NCBI GenBank assembly: GCA_008477525.1
Contig: SPDT01000021.1
Span: 1-64,000 of the forward strand
Direction of reading: 5' to 3'
Length of the DNA stretch: 64,000 nucleotides
Source of the DNA: Hypomyces perniciosus
Taxonomy: Eukaryota > Ascomycota > Sordariomycetes > Hypocreales > Hypocreaceae
The notes beneath the pieces were generated by a model. The model searched no databases, was not told the DNA's origin, and saw only the letters and a list, made by a program, of their open reading frames with translations. Shown one piece after another: positions 1 to 10,937 of the stretch; the first letter of the stretch is position 1, and each line of letters starts with the position of its first letter. Both the position numbers and the translations under genes were made by a program.

Positions 1-231
1 TAATAATTGCGTCCGATACTGGCTTCGATAAGAGTAACGACACCATCATCCAACGAGATGGCCAGTTGCCAGCTCCAGGCCGCTGCTGGCCGTCTAAACT
101 TTGGCGACGTTTACTTTGGAGCTGACGGGCGCCTGTATGATTCCAACAGCAATAGGAATTTTTACCCAATGTTGGTATACACCTCAATCTTGCTAAAGAT
201 ATCTATAGATACCGACGGACAGGCGCTCTAA
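1..231 (+). pseudogene. Relic of the C-terminal domain of the 46.8-50.4 kb secreted protein
   Basis: The reading frame from position 7 contains ILAS, then CQL, then NFGDVYFGADGRLYDSNSNR. This lines up with ILASFDTS..CQLNARW..YGQVFFGADNCLYDASSNR in the last exon of the gene ending at 50355. Order and spacing agree over about 55 residues, so I read it as a paralogous fragment. Similarity stops after the LYDxSSNR motif: the CCDTPD segment that should follow is absent, and the frame ends at 231. The left side is cut by the window edge, so upstream exons could lie outside. It has no start codon of its own and is certainly incomplete. The function of this domain is unknown to me; in the full-length relative it ends a secreted glycosidase-like protein. 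Confidence 0.65.
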
Positions 232-1216
232 GCTGGACCTCTAACAAAAGTGGCCCCGGCCACGAAACCCCTATGTCGTCCGCCGCCGCAATCACCGGAA
301 GCAGTCATCGGGAAAACCATGAGGGATCGTCTATCTGTTATCCATTAATAAAAATGTTCTGCCTGGCGGCAGCCTCCCGCATTCGTGGAGAAACATGGAT
401 ACCACCAGTACCACGTCGGCGTATAGGCCAGACTCTAGCGGGCATGACGATATAGTCAACGCTATATGCCCTATTCCTATTATTGGTTTATATGGTCTTG
501 TTGAGAATTGTTTTACAATCCACTACGGCTGCACAGTCATATGAGACCTGTGATAAACAGGATGCATTTAATCGCGGTATGGGACAGGCAAGCAGATCAA
601 GGGACTCCATGTTGAATATCTATAATCTGGACAGTGCCAAAGGTGCGGCAGAACATTACCTAAATAACTTTGCCACATTACTGTCCTGGCTGCAACAACT
701 GGCCGAGACTAGGCCGGGGGGGCACACTATGGAACACTAATTCTTGTGTCGAAGGGGGGGTGGGATATGGGAGGAAGCTGGCCGACGGGATTCCCTCCAA
801 AAGGTGACAGGTGACGACAAGGTCAAGAGCCAAAACGGCATGAGTTTCATGATAGTTCATTTTAGCTGTATATTCCGGAACCTTATAACAATAATCATCG
901 CTTATTTTGCTATAGGGACGGTACTCAAAGCATTGAGAAATATGCTTGTAAGTGTCGAGAAACAAGTCTGCCAGGAATTTCAAGTTTTGGGATACCTAAG
1001 CAATGGAAGTGCCTTAATCACAGGGCCTGTTCATTGCCGGACATAGGCAAAAGGAGGCGCGAAAATGCCCTGAAATTGGTTGAAGAATGTCTAACTGTCT
1101 CTGGTTGGGCAAACTTGACGTATGGACATGACTTGAGCCTAAATGGCGTGGTAGGCGGCGCACAGGATAGTACCGTCACGGCGACCCGTCTCAGAATGCA
1201 TCGGAGTTCTGCATAG
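232..1216 (+). other. Coding-like but unassigned decayed sequence
   Basis: Three short plus-strand frames (273-455, 483-740, 744-1046) have near-normal base composition, unlike the AT-rich DNA that follows. The 483-740 frame has a plausible helical stretch (RSRDSMLNIYNLDSAKGAAE, followed by HYLNNF and LLSWLQQ). Secreted fungal chitinase-like proteins can carry segments of this kind, but I cannot assign it. No single frame spans the region. It is best treated as remains of one or two decayed genes, possibly continuing the relic at 1-231. Confidence 0.2.
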
Positions 1217-1600
1217 TCTGCTCGAAAGCACGGACCTAGAAGGGCTCGTTAGTTAGACGGAAAGGAAACAGAATCTAGGCAGAGATGAAGCGGATAGATG
1301 GCCGACCAGGCTAGCTGTCCTTTACATACATGTTGGGGGGCGAGAACGGCTGGTTGGGTCCTGTCTGCCAGGCGGGTGGAACGATCCAGACCTGCAAGCC
1401 GGGCAGAGCATCTCAGTCTCGCCTAGCGAGTGCCGTGAGTGCAGGGGTTATTGGGGGGGGGGGCCGGATTCGCTGTTGTTAGCGCCAGGAATAGGGGTAG
1501 TCTTCCATGATCGGGAGGGACAGGCGCGGGCAGCTATTTTGAAAGCATTATCCCAGTTTTATCGCGCGGTTATTTACGACAGATACTTACAAGTCTGCCT
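1217..1600. other. Intergenic, no gene seen
   Basis: The composition is moderately GC-rich with a long G run near 1452. I see no open frame of interest and no recognisable repeat. Confidence 0.5.
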
Positions 1601-4330
1601 AGGTTAGTCCTAGACTCCTTTCCAGGCCTAGGCTCTATACCTACTATACTGTATAGGGCAACTAGTAATATACCGCCTTGGTTGTTTATAGCCAATATAT
1701 TAAAGAGAGCCATTTCTGGTTTTTGTTAAGACGATTTAAGAAGTTTACTGTTTTTAAAGCACTTAGTCGCTTGGTTTCTATATAATCTTAAATAGAGCAT
1801 AAAGGTTAAGATACAAGCCTAGCTATTTTATTTATATAGTGGGGTTAATTATTTTCTTTCCTAGTAAAACCTATAATAAAGGTTAGGTTTGATAGCATAA
1901 AAGCATTATCCTTCCTTTACTTTCCTTTACTTCCCCTTATCTTTATTATCCCTTTGCCATTGTAAATCGGTCATACCTTTGCTAAGTAAAAAAAAGTTAG
2001 CTTTAGTTAAATGGAAAGAGATTGCATTTCTTGCTTTAATTAACTATTGTAGTTTAGTTGTGAAAAGATTTATATAACAAAAAGTATTCCTCCTATACCT
2101 TAGGTACCCGCCCTTTTAGGTGCCTATTTTTATTTTAAACATTCATAACCTGTTAACTAGCTATAAAAAAAGTAATAATATTTCTGCCTTTTAGGCATTG
2201 TTAAAGAAATTAGCGAATACTATTAAACTTTAAGTAAACTAGGGATAATAAAGTTTATATGCTAGGCGGGCAATACTTAGCGACTTAGGAAAAGGGTTAT
2301 TCTTTTACTTTTAAAGTAAAGGGAGAATATAGTCGTTCATTTATGCCTAAAAAACGCTATATTAATAATCTAAATATATTTAAAATTAATATTTTTAGGA
2401 CTTTAATTTTGTTTTAAATAAAACCTAGTATCTCTCTTTTTTTTAAGAGGACTTAAAAAGTGACACTTTTTCTCCATTTAAAGTAGGCTAATAAAAGTAC
2501 CTACTCTTATGGTATAGAATAGCGGTCAAGGTAATACTTGTTATACATTAAATAAGGGCAAAAAGCTAATAAGAATATAGTTAATGTATAAGGACAAGTG
2601 ATTATATAAAAGATATAATAATAGAATTATTATTAAAGGATTAGGTTTAATACTATAATAGTAACCTTTGAAACTGTATTACCGTTATAATAGATATTTT
2701 AAAACTTATTATTTGTAATCGGTTTATTATATTAATTTTAATTATAAAACACCTTACTATAGTGCAGGTAGTTAATTAATATATTTTTTTCCTAACTAGA
2801 AATTAAATAAAATAAAAGCTTATTTAAAGTTTTTTTTTTTTAATCGTATATTAAAAAGCAGTGTTTTACCTTTTGATCCTTTATAGGTTATTAGAGTAAT
2901 ATATGATTTTTTACGCCATAAAAGCGTTTTAAGAAAACTATCTTATTATAATAATTAAAGATTTTATTAATTTTTTCTTTTCTATTATTTATTGTTTTAT
3001 TATCCTTAAGGATGTATCTGTATATGTCTTTTATTTTGTCATTATTATAATATTTTATTTAATAAAATATATAAATTCGCTTATTTGATTATATAATGGT
3101 TACAAAGCGAGCTATAAAATAGAATAAAGGATAATATAAATCTAGTTACAAGATTTAAGTTAAAAAGCTTAAAGTTAATATTAAAGATTTTATATAAATA
3201 ATTCATTTATTATGTTATTTTTTTATTAAATAATGTATTTTGAAGTATTTAATTCTACAACTATTATTTTTTATTAACTATAAATTAATATAAATCTTTT
3301 TTTAATATATTAACTATATTTTTGTATTAAATAATTAATTATATTATAAAGGCTTTAATTAATCTACGAAGATTAAAATATTATTTAACATAAATTATTT
3401 TATAAAAACTTTTCTTTTAAGTTAATAAAGAAGTTTAATATTAAGTAAAGGTGTAAAAAGGTTTAACTTTTAAATATAAGTAAAAAACTATAATGTTAAA
3501 AAATAGTAGTGTTTTTAGTATTTAATATCAATTATTTAAAATAAACGTTTAAATAGTTAAGTAATTTATTTAATTGATTTTAATAAAAACGAATAACAAA
3601 TAACTACTTAAAATATAATCCGTTTTTATATTAATTATTGTATTTTATTATTTATCTTTAAATAAACAGAATTCAAAAAACATTAAAGTAATTTGAGAAT
3701 CACAAAATAGCTATTTTTAAAATAATATCCATAAGTATTTTAAATTAATATAATTATTTTTTAAACTTTATATAAAGTATATAAAATATATAAAATAAAA
3801 GTATTAATAATTCTTTAACATTAATGTAAAATAATAATAAAAATAATATATTTTGATTCAAAATATATTACTACTACAGATATTTGATATCTTAAGCTTT
3901 ATTAATTATAATTAAGTAATAACATCAATATCGTTTATTAAATAGTACTTTTAAATATAAAATACATTAAGAATAATGTTAAAAACTTTAAAAAAAATTA
4001 TTTAAGTTTATTTAAACGATAATTATTTAGAACTTTTAATTAAAGTATTTAACTTATAATATTTACCATATTTAACTTTTTATAAACTTGATTATTATTA
4101 TTAATTTACTATTTTTAAGTTTAAATTAAAATATTAATATTATAGTAAATAACTTTATGAGTTATATTTTGTATAATAGTAATATAAAAAAAATTATATA
4201 GGTTTGTCATATAAAGGTTTTTTTCTCTTTTAATTAACGATTATATATATAATAGTATTATCCCTTCCTTTTTTCCTTCCTCTTCCTCTTTATCTGACCA
4301 CTTTTACATATTAAAATAGTAGCAATTTAA
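1601..4330. repeat. AT-rich RIP-type block 1
   Basis: About 2.7 kb of almost pure A/T sequence dense in TA, TTAA and TATA steps, with no open frames. In filamentous ascomycetes this is the expected end state of repeats mutated by RIP. A CT-rich stretch (runs of CCTT and TTCC) occurs at 1898-1968 and again, diverged, at 4258-4310 and 5147-5205, which suggests that the AT blocks are copies of one degraded element. The element type cannot be recovered by eye. Confidence 0.6.
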
Positions 4331-5135
4331 GCGTTTTGCGATCGCCAAAACCTCATATCAACATAATGGCAAATATAACTGGCAACCACAAGCAAATAGC
4401 TCGGCAATTTCCTTCTAGCAAGGAAGAAAGCATCCTCTGCGATAAGATTCAGCCAACACCTATAACAAAAACCGCTAAAAAAAAGCCAAACACCAACCTG
4501 TGGATGTGTGGGAAAACTCTTTGGGATCACGAGAATCAGCTATTTCATCACTCTTCAGGACCTTATGCCGACAGCCAGAACAGCCAAGACGGCCAAGTCA
4601 AGCAACGGTTTCTAACGCGTCCTATCCATTCAACGCCGTCTATCCAGTTCAGCAGACCCAGCCACAACAACGGCGATACTGTTCGCACGGATCAGAAATA
4701 GACGCATGTGGCCCGCAAAGACCCAGTTCAGGTGGCCCCGTCAACGCGTTTCAAATACACGTTTTTTTCCAGCGTAGCCGGCCTAGCCAAAACACCCAAA
4801 TGTTCTAGTTAACTTCCGCAAGACCCAAGGGGTTATAGTGTATCAATTCATCAAGTTCAATAAAGTGTTGTGGCCCCTTGCTTTTAGACCCATAACAATA
4901 CATGTGGCCCCTTTTCCAAGACAGTTCAACAACGCGTTATAGCCCCTATTCGAAGACTAAGCAGCACATAAAGAGGAACTATCGACCTCATAACACTAAT
5001 TCAAAGGTCAGGAATTCGGTCTAGAATTCGGTTACGACACCCCCAATTTCGGTAAGGCCATGGGGATAACAACGGCAGCAATCACCGACGACCACCGGCA
5101 CGCATTCTTTAAGTTCAACTAAGCGGCGGAATTAA
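4331..5135. other. Non-AT-rich island between two RIP blocks
   Basis: An 800 bp island of ordinary composition sits between AT-rich tracts. A 121-residue frame (4336-4701) is low in hydrophobic residues and resembles nothing I know. The motif GTGGCCC(C) recurs at about 4707, 4731, 4868 and 4904. I see no splice structure or domain and do not call a gene. Confidence 0.3.
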
Positions 5136-6560
5136 TACAATAAAAGTGATCGTCCCTTCCTCTTTCCTTCCTTTATTTCCCTCTGTTATCTGCACTTTGC
5201 ATATCGAATATTATTTTAATTGAAGTTTTAGTAAAATCTGTAAAATTTTCTTTAATATATTAAACTTCATTACTTTTATTTAAGTTAATACAGAATTTAA
5301 AAATTATATATTAAACTAAAAATTTAATGAAATAGAATCTATTTTTAAAATTATCTTTTTATATAATTCAAAAAGTAAAGATTAAAAGTATTATAAATTA
5401 GGTTTTTTTATCAATAATTAAATATAATAATATAAATTCTATTTGATTTTATAGTAATTTGTTAAAAGAGTATTTAAAAGTTTATAAATATTAAAAATTT
5501 TTACTAAAATATTCATTAGAAATTATAAGTTAAAAAGTATTAAATTTATCAAGGTTTAAAATCTTTTTTAATTTATAAGTATTAAATTACATTTAAAGTT
5601 TATTTTAATACAATTAGTTTAATAATTAAATAAAGTAAACTTATTGTTATTATTTTAAATGGATATATTTTAATATTAACTTAAAGGCTTATATTAATTA
5701 ATTTATTTTATTAAACTAGTTGTATTATATTAAGATTTCTCTATAAATTAAATTAAAATAGGTATGAAACGAATGATTATACATTCTGATTAAATAAATT
5801 AGCTAGGTATAGTAATATATATTTAAAAAACAAAAGTATTATAAAACATTTAAAAGTATAATAAAGCGTTTTAAATAATTTAAATTAAATTTAGAAACAC
5901 TACTTTGATTTATATCCCTTTATAATTGTAATCTAAAATAGGCAGCTATTATATTTAATTTAATATAAAACTTGATATTGGATAAAGTATTTGAATAAAA
6001 TTTTAAATTAATTAATAAGAAATATAAATACTTTTTTAGTTTTATGTAAAAAGTAAAAAAGCAGTTGTTTTAGTATGTTTATATTAAAAACAATCTTTTA
6101 ATAAACCTTTTAATCAAGTTTTATTAACTATTCTTTTATAAATGAATTTAGTTAATAAATTAAATAGTTTTTAATATTAGTAATTCTAAGTTAATTAAAA
6201 GTATAATTTTTATAGCTTTAATCATTTAAAATAAATTATTATTTATTAAATATAAAAAAAACGGAATGATTTATATTTTATAATTAATTTAAGAATTTCT
6301 TTAAACTTACTTTATGGATTTTCGTTTTATTTTTAAAGTCTATTAAGATAAAAAATTTAAATATGTTTTAAAGTGATTTTATGATAATAATGATAAAGAA
6401 TGATTAAAAAGTTATAAAAAATAATTATTTATATTCTATAAAGTTACTTTCTTTTTATAATTATATTAAAAGTATTTTTATTAACTTTACTATTTAATAT
6501 ATTTTATATTTCGTACTTTCATATATTTGTATTAAATATTGTTAAAATAACAAACGGTTA
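5136..6560. repeat. AT-rich RIP-type block 2
   Basis: The composition and lack of coding potential match block 1. It begins with the same CT-rich motif (5147-5205) seen at 1898 and 4258. Confidence 0.55.
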
Positions 6561-6935
6561 TATGAACCTATTTATATGTAGCTTCTAGAAGCTGCAGACA
6601 AAGAAGAAAGAGCAATAAGGGGAAACGACTGAGGTCTTCTAGTTAGGTTACACAATAGATTAAAATAAAATAATGAATTGTAACTAAACTAATAGCTAGA
6701 AAAGCTATAGAATATCTAGTATATGTGGGGTGGTGTAGAAGTGATTGTATAAACAAGAGCTTTGTCTTCTACAATTAGTCCTGCCGACTAGATAATAGGA
6801 ATGAAACGGCAGAATTGGGTCGTGGCCCATTCCTATTTTCCGCAAAATCAATTAGTATAGGAAATAGTCCAATGACTCACGCTTCCCATACAAACAGGGA
6901 AAACCCCCTTTTAGGCAGAATTTTCACAATAGCCC
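6561..6935 (+). repeat. Dispersed repeat family A, copy 1
   Basis: This segment matches 18166-18496 over most of its length. Shared blocks include AATAGCTAGAAA followed by AGCTATAGAATATCTAG, then GTGTAGAAGTGATTGTA or close variants, then TTTGTCTTCTACAAT, and CCTATTTTCCGCAAAAT near the right end. The second copy is interrupted at its right end by the Copia element at 18497. The family is not identified; length and lack of coding capacity fit an LTR or a non-autonomous element. Confidence 0.65.
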
Positions 6936-6963
6936 ATAAGGATAATGATAATGATTGATATGC

Positions 6964-7021
6964 CATAACGTCCTATGGGCAATAGAGCCAACAATCCAGT
7001 AGGGCAAACAGGACGTGCTAT
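6964..7021 (-). repeat. 55-bp ACGTCCT/AGGACGT unit, copy 1
   Basis: Its reverse complement runs CACGTCCTGTTTGCCCTA to CCATAGGACGTTATGG and matches the two plus-strand units at about 41434-41490 and 41693-41750. Each unit is bounded by ACGTCCT and AGGACGT, so it is weakly palindromic at its ends. Confidence 0.5.
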
Positions 7022-7300
7022 GTAGGTCTAACTACAGTTATTACCAATAAACACACACAGCCCATGATATAGCATTTTATCGCCTTAGAGGGCATGACTC
7101 TTCTAGCTCCACTCCCCGTCAGCGGGTCTAAGAGACGCGTGAATCCCGCGTAGGTATCAGGTGATAAGGTCGGCCATAGGGGGGGACTAGCCCCGTCGAT
7201 TTAGAGGCGGGACTCAGGAATACAGCCGCGGGTAAATCCCTTACGGGGATAGAGAAAACAACAAAAAAAAAAAAAAAAAAAAAAGAGAATTGAGCGATTG
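7022..7300. other. Intergenic stretch with A-homopolymer
   Basis: No gene is seen. A run of about 22 A lies at 7261-7283. It is not clearly the tail of a retroposon, because no element boundary can be placed next to it. Confidence 0.35.
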
Positions 7301-7700
7301 AAGTATTAGAGTTGCTAGAGGTCGGGGCTTCCATAGCGGCGAGGGCATATCTTACTGAAGAAGGCCAGAAAGCCGTGCGGTTGGGGAAGAGGTTATATCC
7401 AGGCCCAAGCAGATAAAAGGGTCGGTTCGCGGATATTAGGGGGCTAGTCTCCTCGCGTTGTATTTGCTGATCTCCTGCAATAGAGATGTAGTTATATGCT
7501 TTCTTACTGCCGCATCCGCAGGTTATCAACGCGTCTTTATGCTGGAGCGATTGGTGATACTGCGCGAAGTTTCCATATGCCGGGACCTGGCGGCTGAAAA
7601 GATAGTGGGAGTTTTCACCGTAGATCGTCAGTTCCTCAGGGCCCTGTAAGTCTTATAGTAAGTTTAAATAGCAAATGTATAGATCAGGCATATTCCCTCA
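7301..7700 (-). pseudogene. LINE (Tad1-like) polyprotein C-terminal fragment
   Basis: Reading the minus strand from about 7690 gives YGNFAQYHQSLQHKDAL, then ITCGCGSKKA. This is like the C-terminal tail after RNase H in fungal Tad1-like LINE ORF2 proteins (GxFAxYHxRFxHxxA followed by CxCG). The frame ends in a poly-Phe tract derived from the A-homopolymer. Only the C-terminal tail is recognisable; further upstream on the minus strand the sequence is too degraded to read. The assignment rests on motif memory and is moderate. Confidence 0.45.
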
Positions 7701-10700
7701 ACTACCAGCTCTTGAGTGGTTCTAGGTCTTGCCTTCGCCTCTCGTCGAAAGAAAATAAATATAGGTGGCTGTAATTAGTGGCTCTGCGTTGTTACAGCCC
7801 TAATTTTGCTAAATGGTTCAGCTTCGTTGCCCTTATCCCTTGGTGGCCAGGGCATTATCGGATATATATATTTTCTTTCTATATATTCTTTAGTATTTGA
7901 AAATCGATAAAGACTTAGTGTAAAGAGTTTAAGGGTAGTATTGCCCTGAAAATAGTGTATTACTTGCTGGATGTATCAGACAAATGATAAATATCTCCTA
8001 TATGGTTATTATCGGCTAGAGCGCTTTAAGTCCTTCCAGGGCATGCCGCCTCCGCCATTAAAGACTTCTACTAAGCCAATCGGGATTATATTCCTATCAA
8101 AGACTTCCTTTACCGTATCGCCAATATAGAGAAGTATGCGATAGCTTCTTATAGTAAAAGCGTAAGCTGTCTGTAAAATACCAGTGATATTCAAGGGGGG
8201 CTACTATAGCTATCCAGTATTAAATTCTTTAGCAGCTTAGCCTTATTGCCTGGGTAGGGAGTTTAAGTTTAGTGGCTTAAGGAAAAGGGCACTGGTCTTA
8301 AAAAACTCATTAGTAAAATTGCATAGTTATTATAGTCTGTGATAGGTATTGCTGTGGCTTGTCTGCGTAGGCATTAGCATGGTCGGGTCCTATAGACAAA
8401 AGGATATCAGTCTCTGCCAATCGCAGCCTAACTGCAAATCAGAGCTTTTAGGCATTTAAGGAGTAAGTTTAGAGGACCCGCTTCTCGAGATAGGAGTAAT
8501 ATAAGAGTTGTCTTTTATATAAAGAGGATGGTTATATAGCTGTCCTGAGGGATAGGGTTATATAATTAAAGAGGTATTATATTATATAACCTAGGGCCTC
8601 TATACGATACTTTACACATATAAGTGAGTAGTACTAGCTTAAATACGCGGTAAAAGGATTAATATACAAGGTTTTAGCAGCCCTTATAAGAGTTTAAGAT
8701 GCCGAGGAGGTATTTATTACTGATAGCTTTTATAGCCCTATATTCCTTAACATATATCTTAAAGCTAAGCTTCAGTTAAGGCAAACGCTAAACTATTTAA
8801 TTCTACCGTTTTAGGGTATAGTTGTTTTAGTTTTATTATATATTACTGGCAGGGTATCTTAAGTATAGTGTTTTTAGAAGTGTATTACGTTTATTTCCAG
8901 GATAAAAATATTAGCGTTATTTACTGCCCTATTGTAGAGCTTTAGAGTGCAGCGTACCTAGGAGCTTGTTGGTCAAGGGTGTTATCGCCAATAATAGGGA
9001 ATACTGCAATCGTCTGCGGAGAGCGGCACCGTTATAGCTTGCTGAGATAAGGATTGTTTAATTGCTGTTTTGGCGAGTCTAGGAGGGGGGCGCGAATAAT
9101 GTATATTAGGGCTGTAAGAGTAGGAAGAGCATTAGGGCTGATGGTAATCTTTAAGGGAGAGACTATAGCTTAGCGGAGCAGAGTAGGTATTATCTATTAT
9201 AGTCTTTACCTAAGCTTTGCAGTTTCTGAGTACAAAAAGAAAGCCTACTGGGCCATACAGTCAGGCCAGCCCTATTTATGTATAGTTAAAGTATTAATTT
9301 ATAGCAAGACATATTAACGGCCCTTTAAATATCCGCTGGTAACTAAAGGGAGCACTTTGCGTTATAGAAAGCTAACTTAACTTTATTAGACTAAGGCTGT
9401 TGTGGAACTAGGTCGCGATACCGGATCCTTAGGGAGGGCGCGCCAGGCTTATTAGCGATAGTTACCTGCTGCGCAAGTGCAGTATATTACTACCTGTATA
9501 TAATAAGCGTTCACGTCAGTTACCTAAAGTATTAACAGGAGAGAGATTGGCCTCCTTTAGGCCTTTAAGGATAAAAGATCTCTTTTCTTTAGCTTAAAGA
9601 TTCTGACTTACCTCGGTTATTAAAAGCAGATAATATGCCTGATTGTTAAGGCAGGTTTATTAAAGGGAGGGGATATTTTTCGAATATGGCTAGGAGAGGC
9701 GTAAAAAGGTACTGGAAATCATAATGCCTAAGGTATATTTATTATATATATTATAGCTACACTGATTTTTTTTAGCAAAACAAGTTATAAAAGAGAGCAA
9801 TTACTGTTATTAATTTAATTAAAGTCTATAGGTCTTAATATATCGGTATTTATGCATATTTTAAACATAGGATTGAAGAGGGCTATTAGCCATCTCCTCT
9901 TAAAAGGTAAAGAATTAGTTATTTATCTATCATAGCAGGCGGTTAGAAGATTAGTTTTAGCTTAGCCTAGCGGGCATACGAAAATTATCTTTACTTTCTT
10001 GAGCCTATACTGTATATATCTCGCTTATAATATGCCCGTTTAGTATTTTTTACTGCTTTCTAAAGATTTCAAGTATTATAGAGACTAGGCGTCTCGCGGC
10101 TAGTTGCTAGTCTTTAGCTATTAAGAAACGCCTGGTTAGATCTTTTTACACTTATTGGGTCCTATTAGAGTTTAAAATGTCGTTAATTAACTTAATAGTC
10201 AGCTTATTATTTTAATAGATTCGCAGAAGGGAGACAGTAATGCCTTAGTGCTTTAATCTATAGTTACTGATATTAATTAAAAGGGGGGGAAGAGTAGAAA
10301 TCCCTCCCTAACTAATACTAAAAAGTATTATTATTATTATCCCTTAACCTTTAGCCTTTAAATAGAGTTAGCAGTGGTAGCTAAAGCTGGATATAAGCTT
10401 AGTATAGTTTGTAGGTAGAGCTGGTAATAGGTGTTCTTAGTATAGCTTTTATAATAGTATATTTAAGAATATTACGTCATTATAGTGCCTAGTATATAAA
10501 TTAAGGTATTTAATAGGTTAAAGAGGAGAAAGGCTAGTTTTAAAGGCCTAGTCGGCTATTAATGCGCTTATGCAGTTACTAGTCGCCTACTATAAAGAGT
10601 AGATCGTTTTAAAGTCCTAGCTACTATACAGTGATTTAAGAACTAGTATATAAATAAGTATTAAAAGGCCTTAAATATACTATATATTGATAAAGGTAAT

Positions 10701-10785
10701 AGTTATAATTTTATTAATAGAGACTTAAAGGGGAGATTTTAAATAGTTTATAATAAATAGTTATTTAACTTAAATTTTTATTCCG
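7701..10785. repeat. Degraded repeat DNA, no intact gene
   Basis: Three kilobases rich in TATAG, TTATAG and TAA steps, with no frame longer than about 60 codons, consistent with RIP-mutated retroelement sequence. Short islands (for example 8009-8194 on the minus strand) remain readable but lack a recognisable motif. The telomeric array borders it on the right. Confidence 0.5.
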
Positions 10786-10937
10786 TAACCCTAACCCTAA
10801 CCCTAACCCTAACCCTAACCCTAACCCTAACCCTAACCCTAACCCTAACCCTAACCCTAACCCTAACCCTAACCCTAACCCTAACCCTAACCCTAACCCT
10901 AACCCTAACCCTAACCCTAACCCTAACCCTAACCCTA
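10786..10937 (+). repeat. Interstitial telomeric array (TAACCC)n
   Basis: About 25 perfect TAACCC units over 152 bp with no visible variants. The C-rich strand reads 5' to 3' on the plus strand, the orientation expected at a left-hand chromosome end whose chromosome body lies to the right. The left junction is to AT-rich repeat DNA. The right junction, CCCTAGACAGGTG, is to the zinc-cluster gene remnant. The perfection of the units means either recent origin or maintenance. Confidence 0.97.

Noticed and set aside
7261..7283. A-homopolymer as a SINE or LINE tail
   Set aside because: The nearby LINE fragment is on the opposite strand, and no element boundary or target duplication can be placed.
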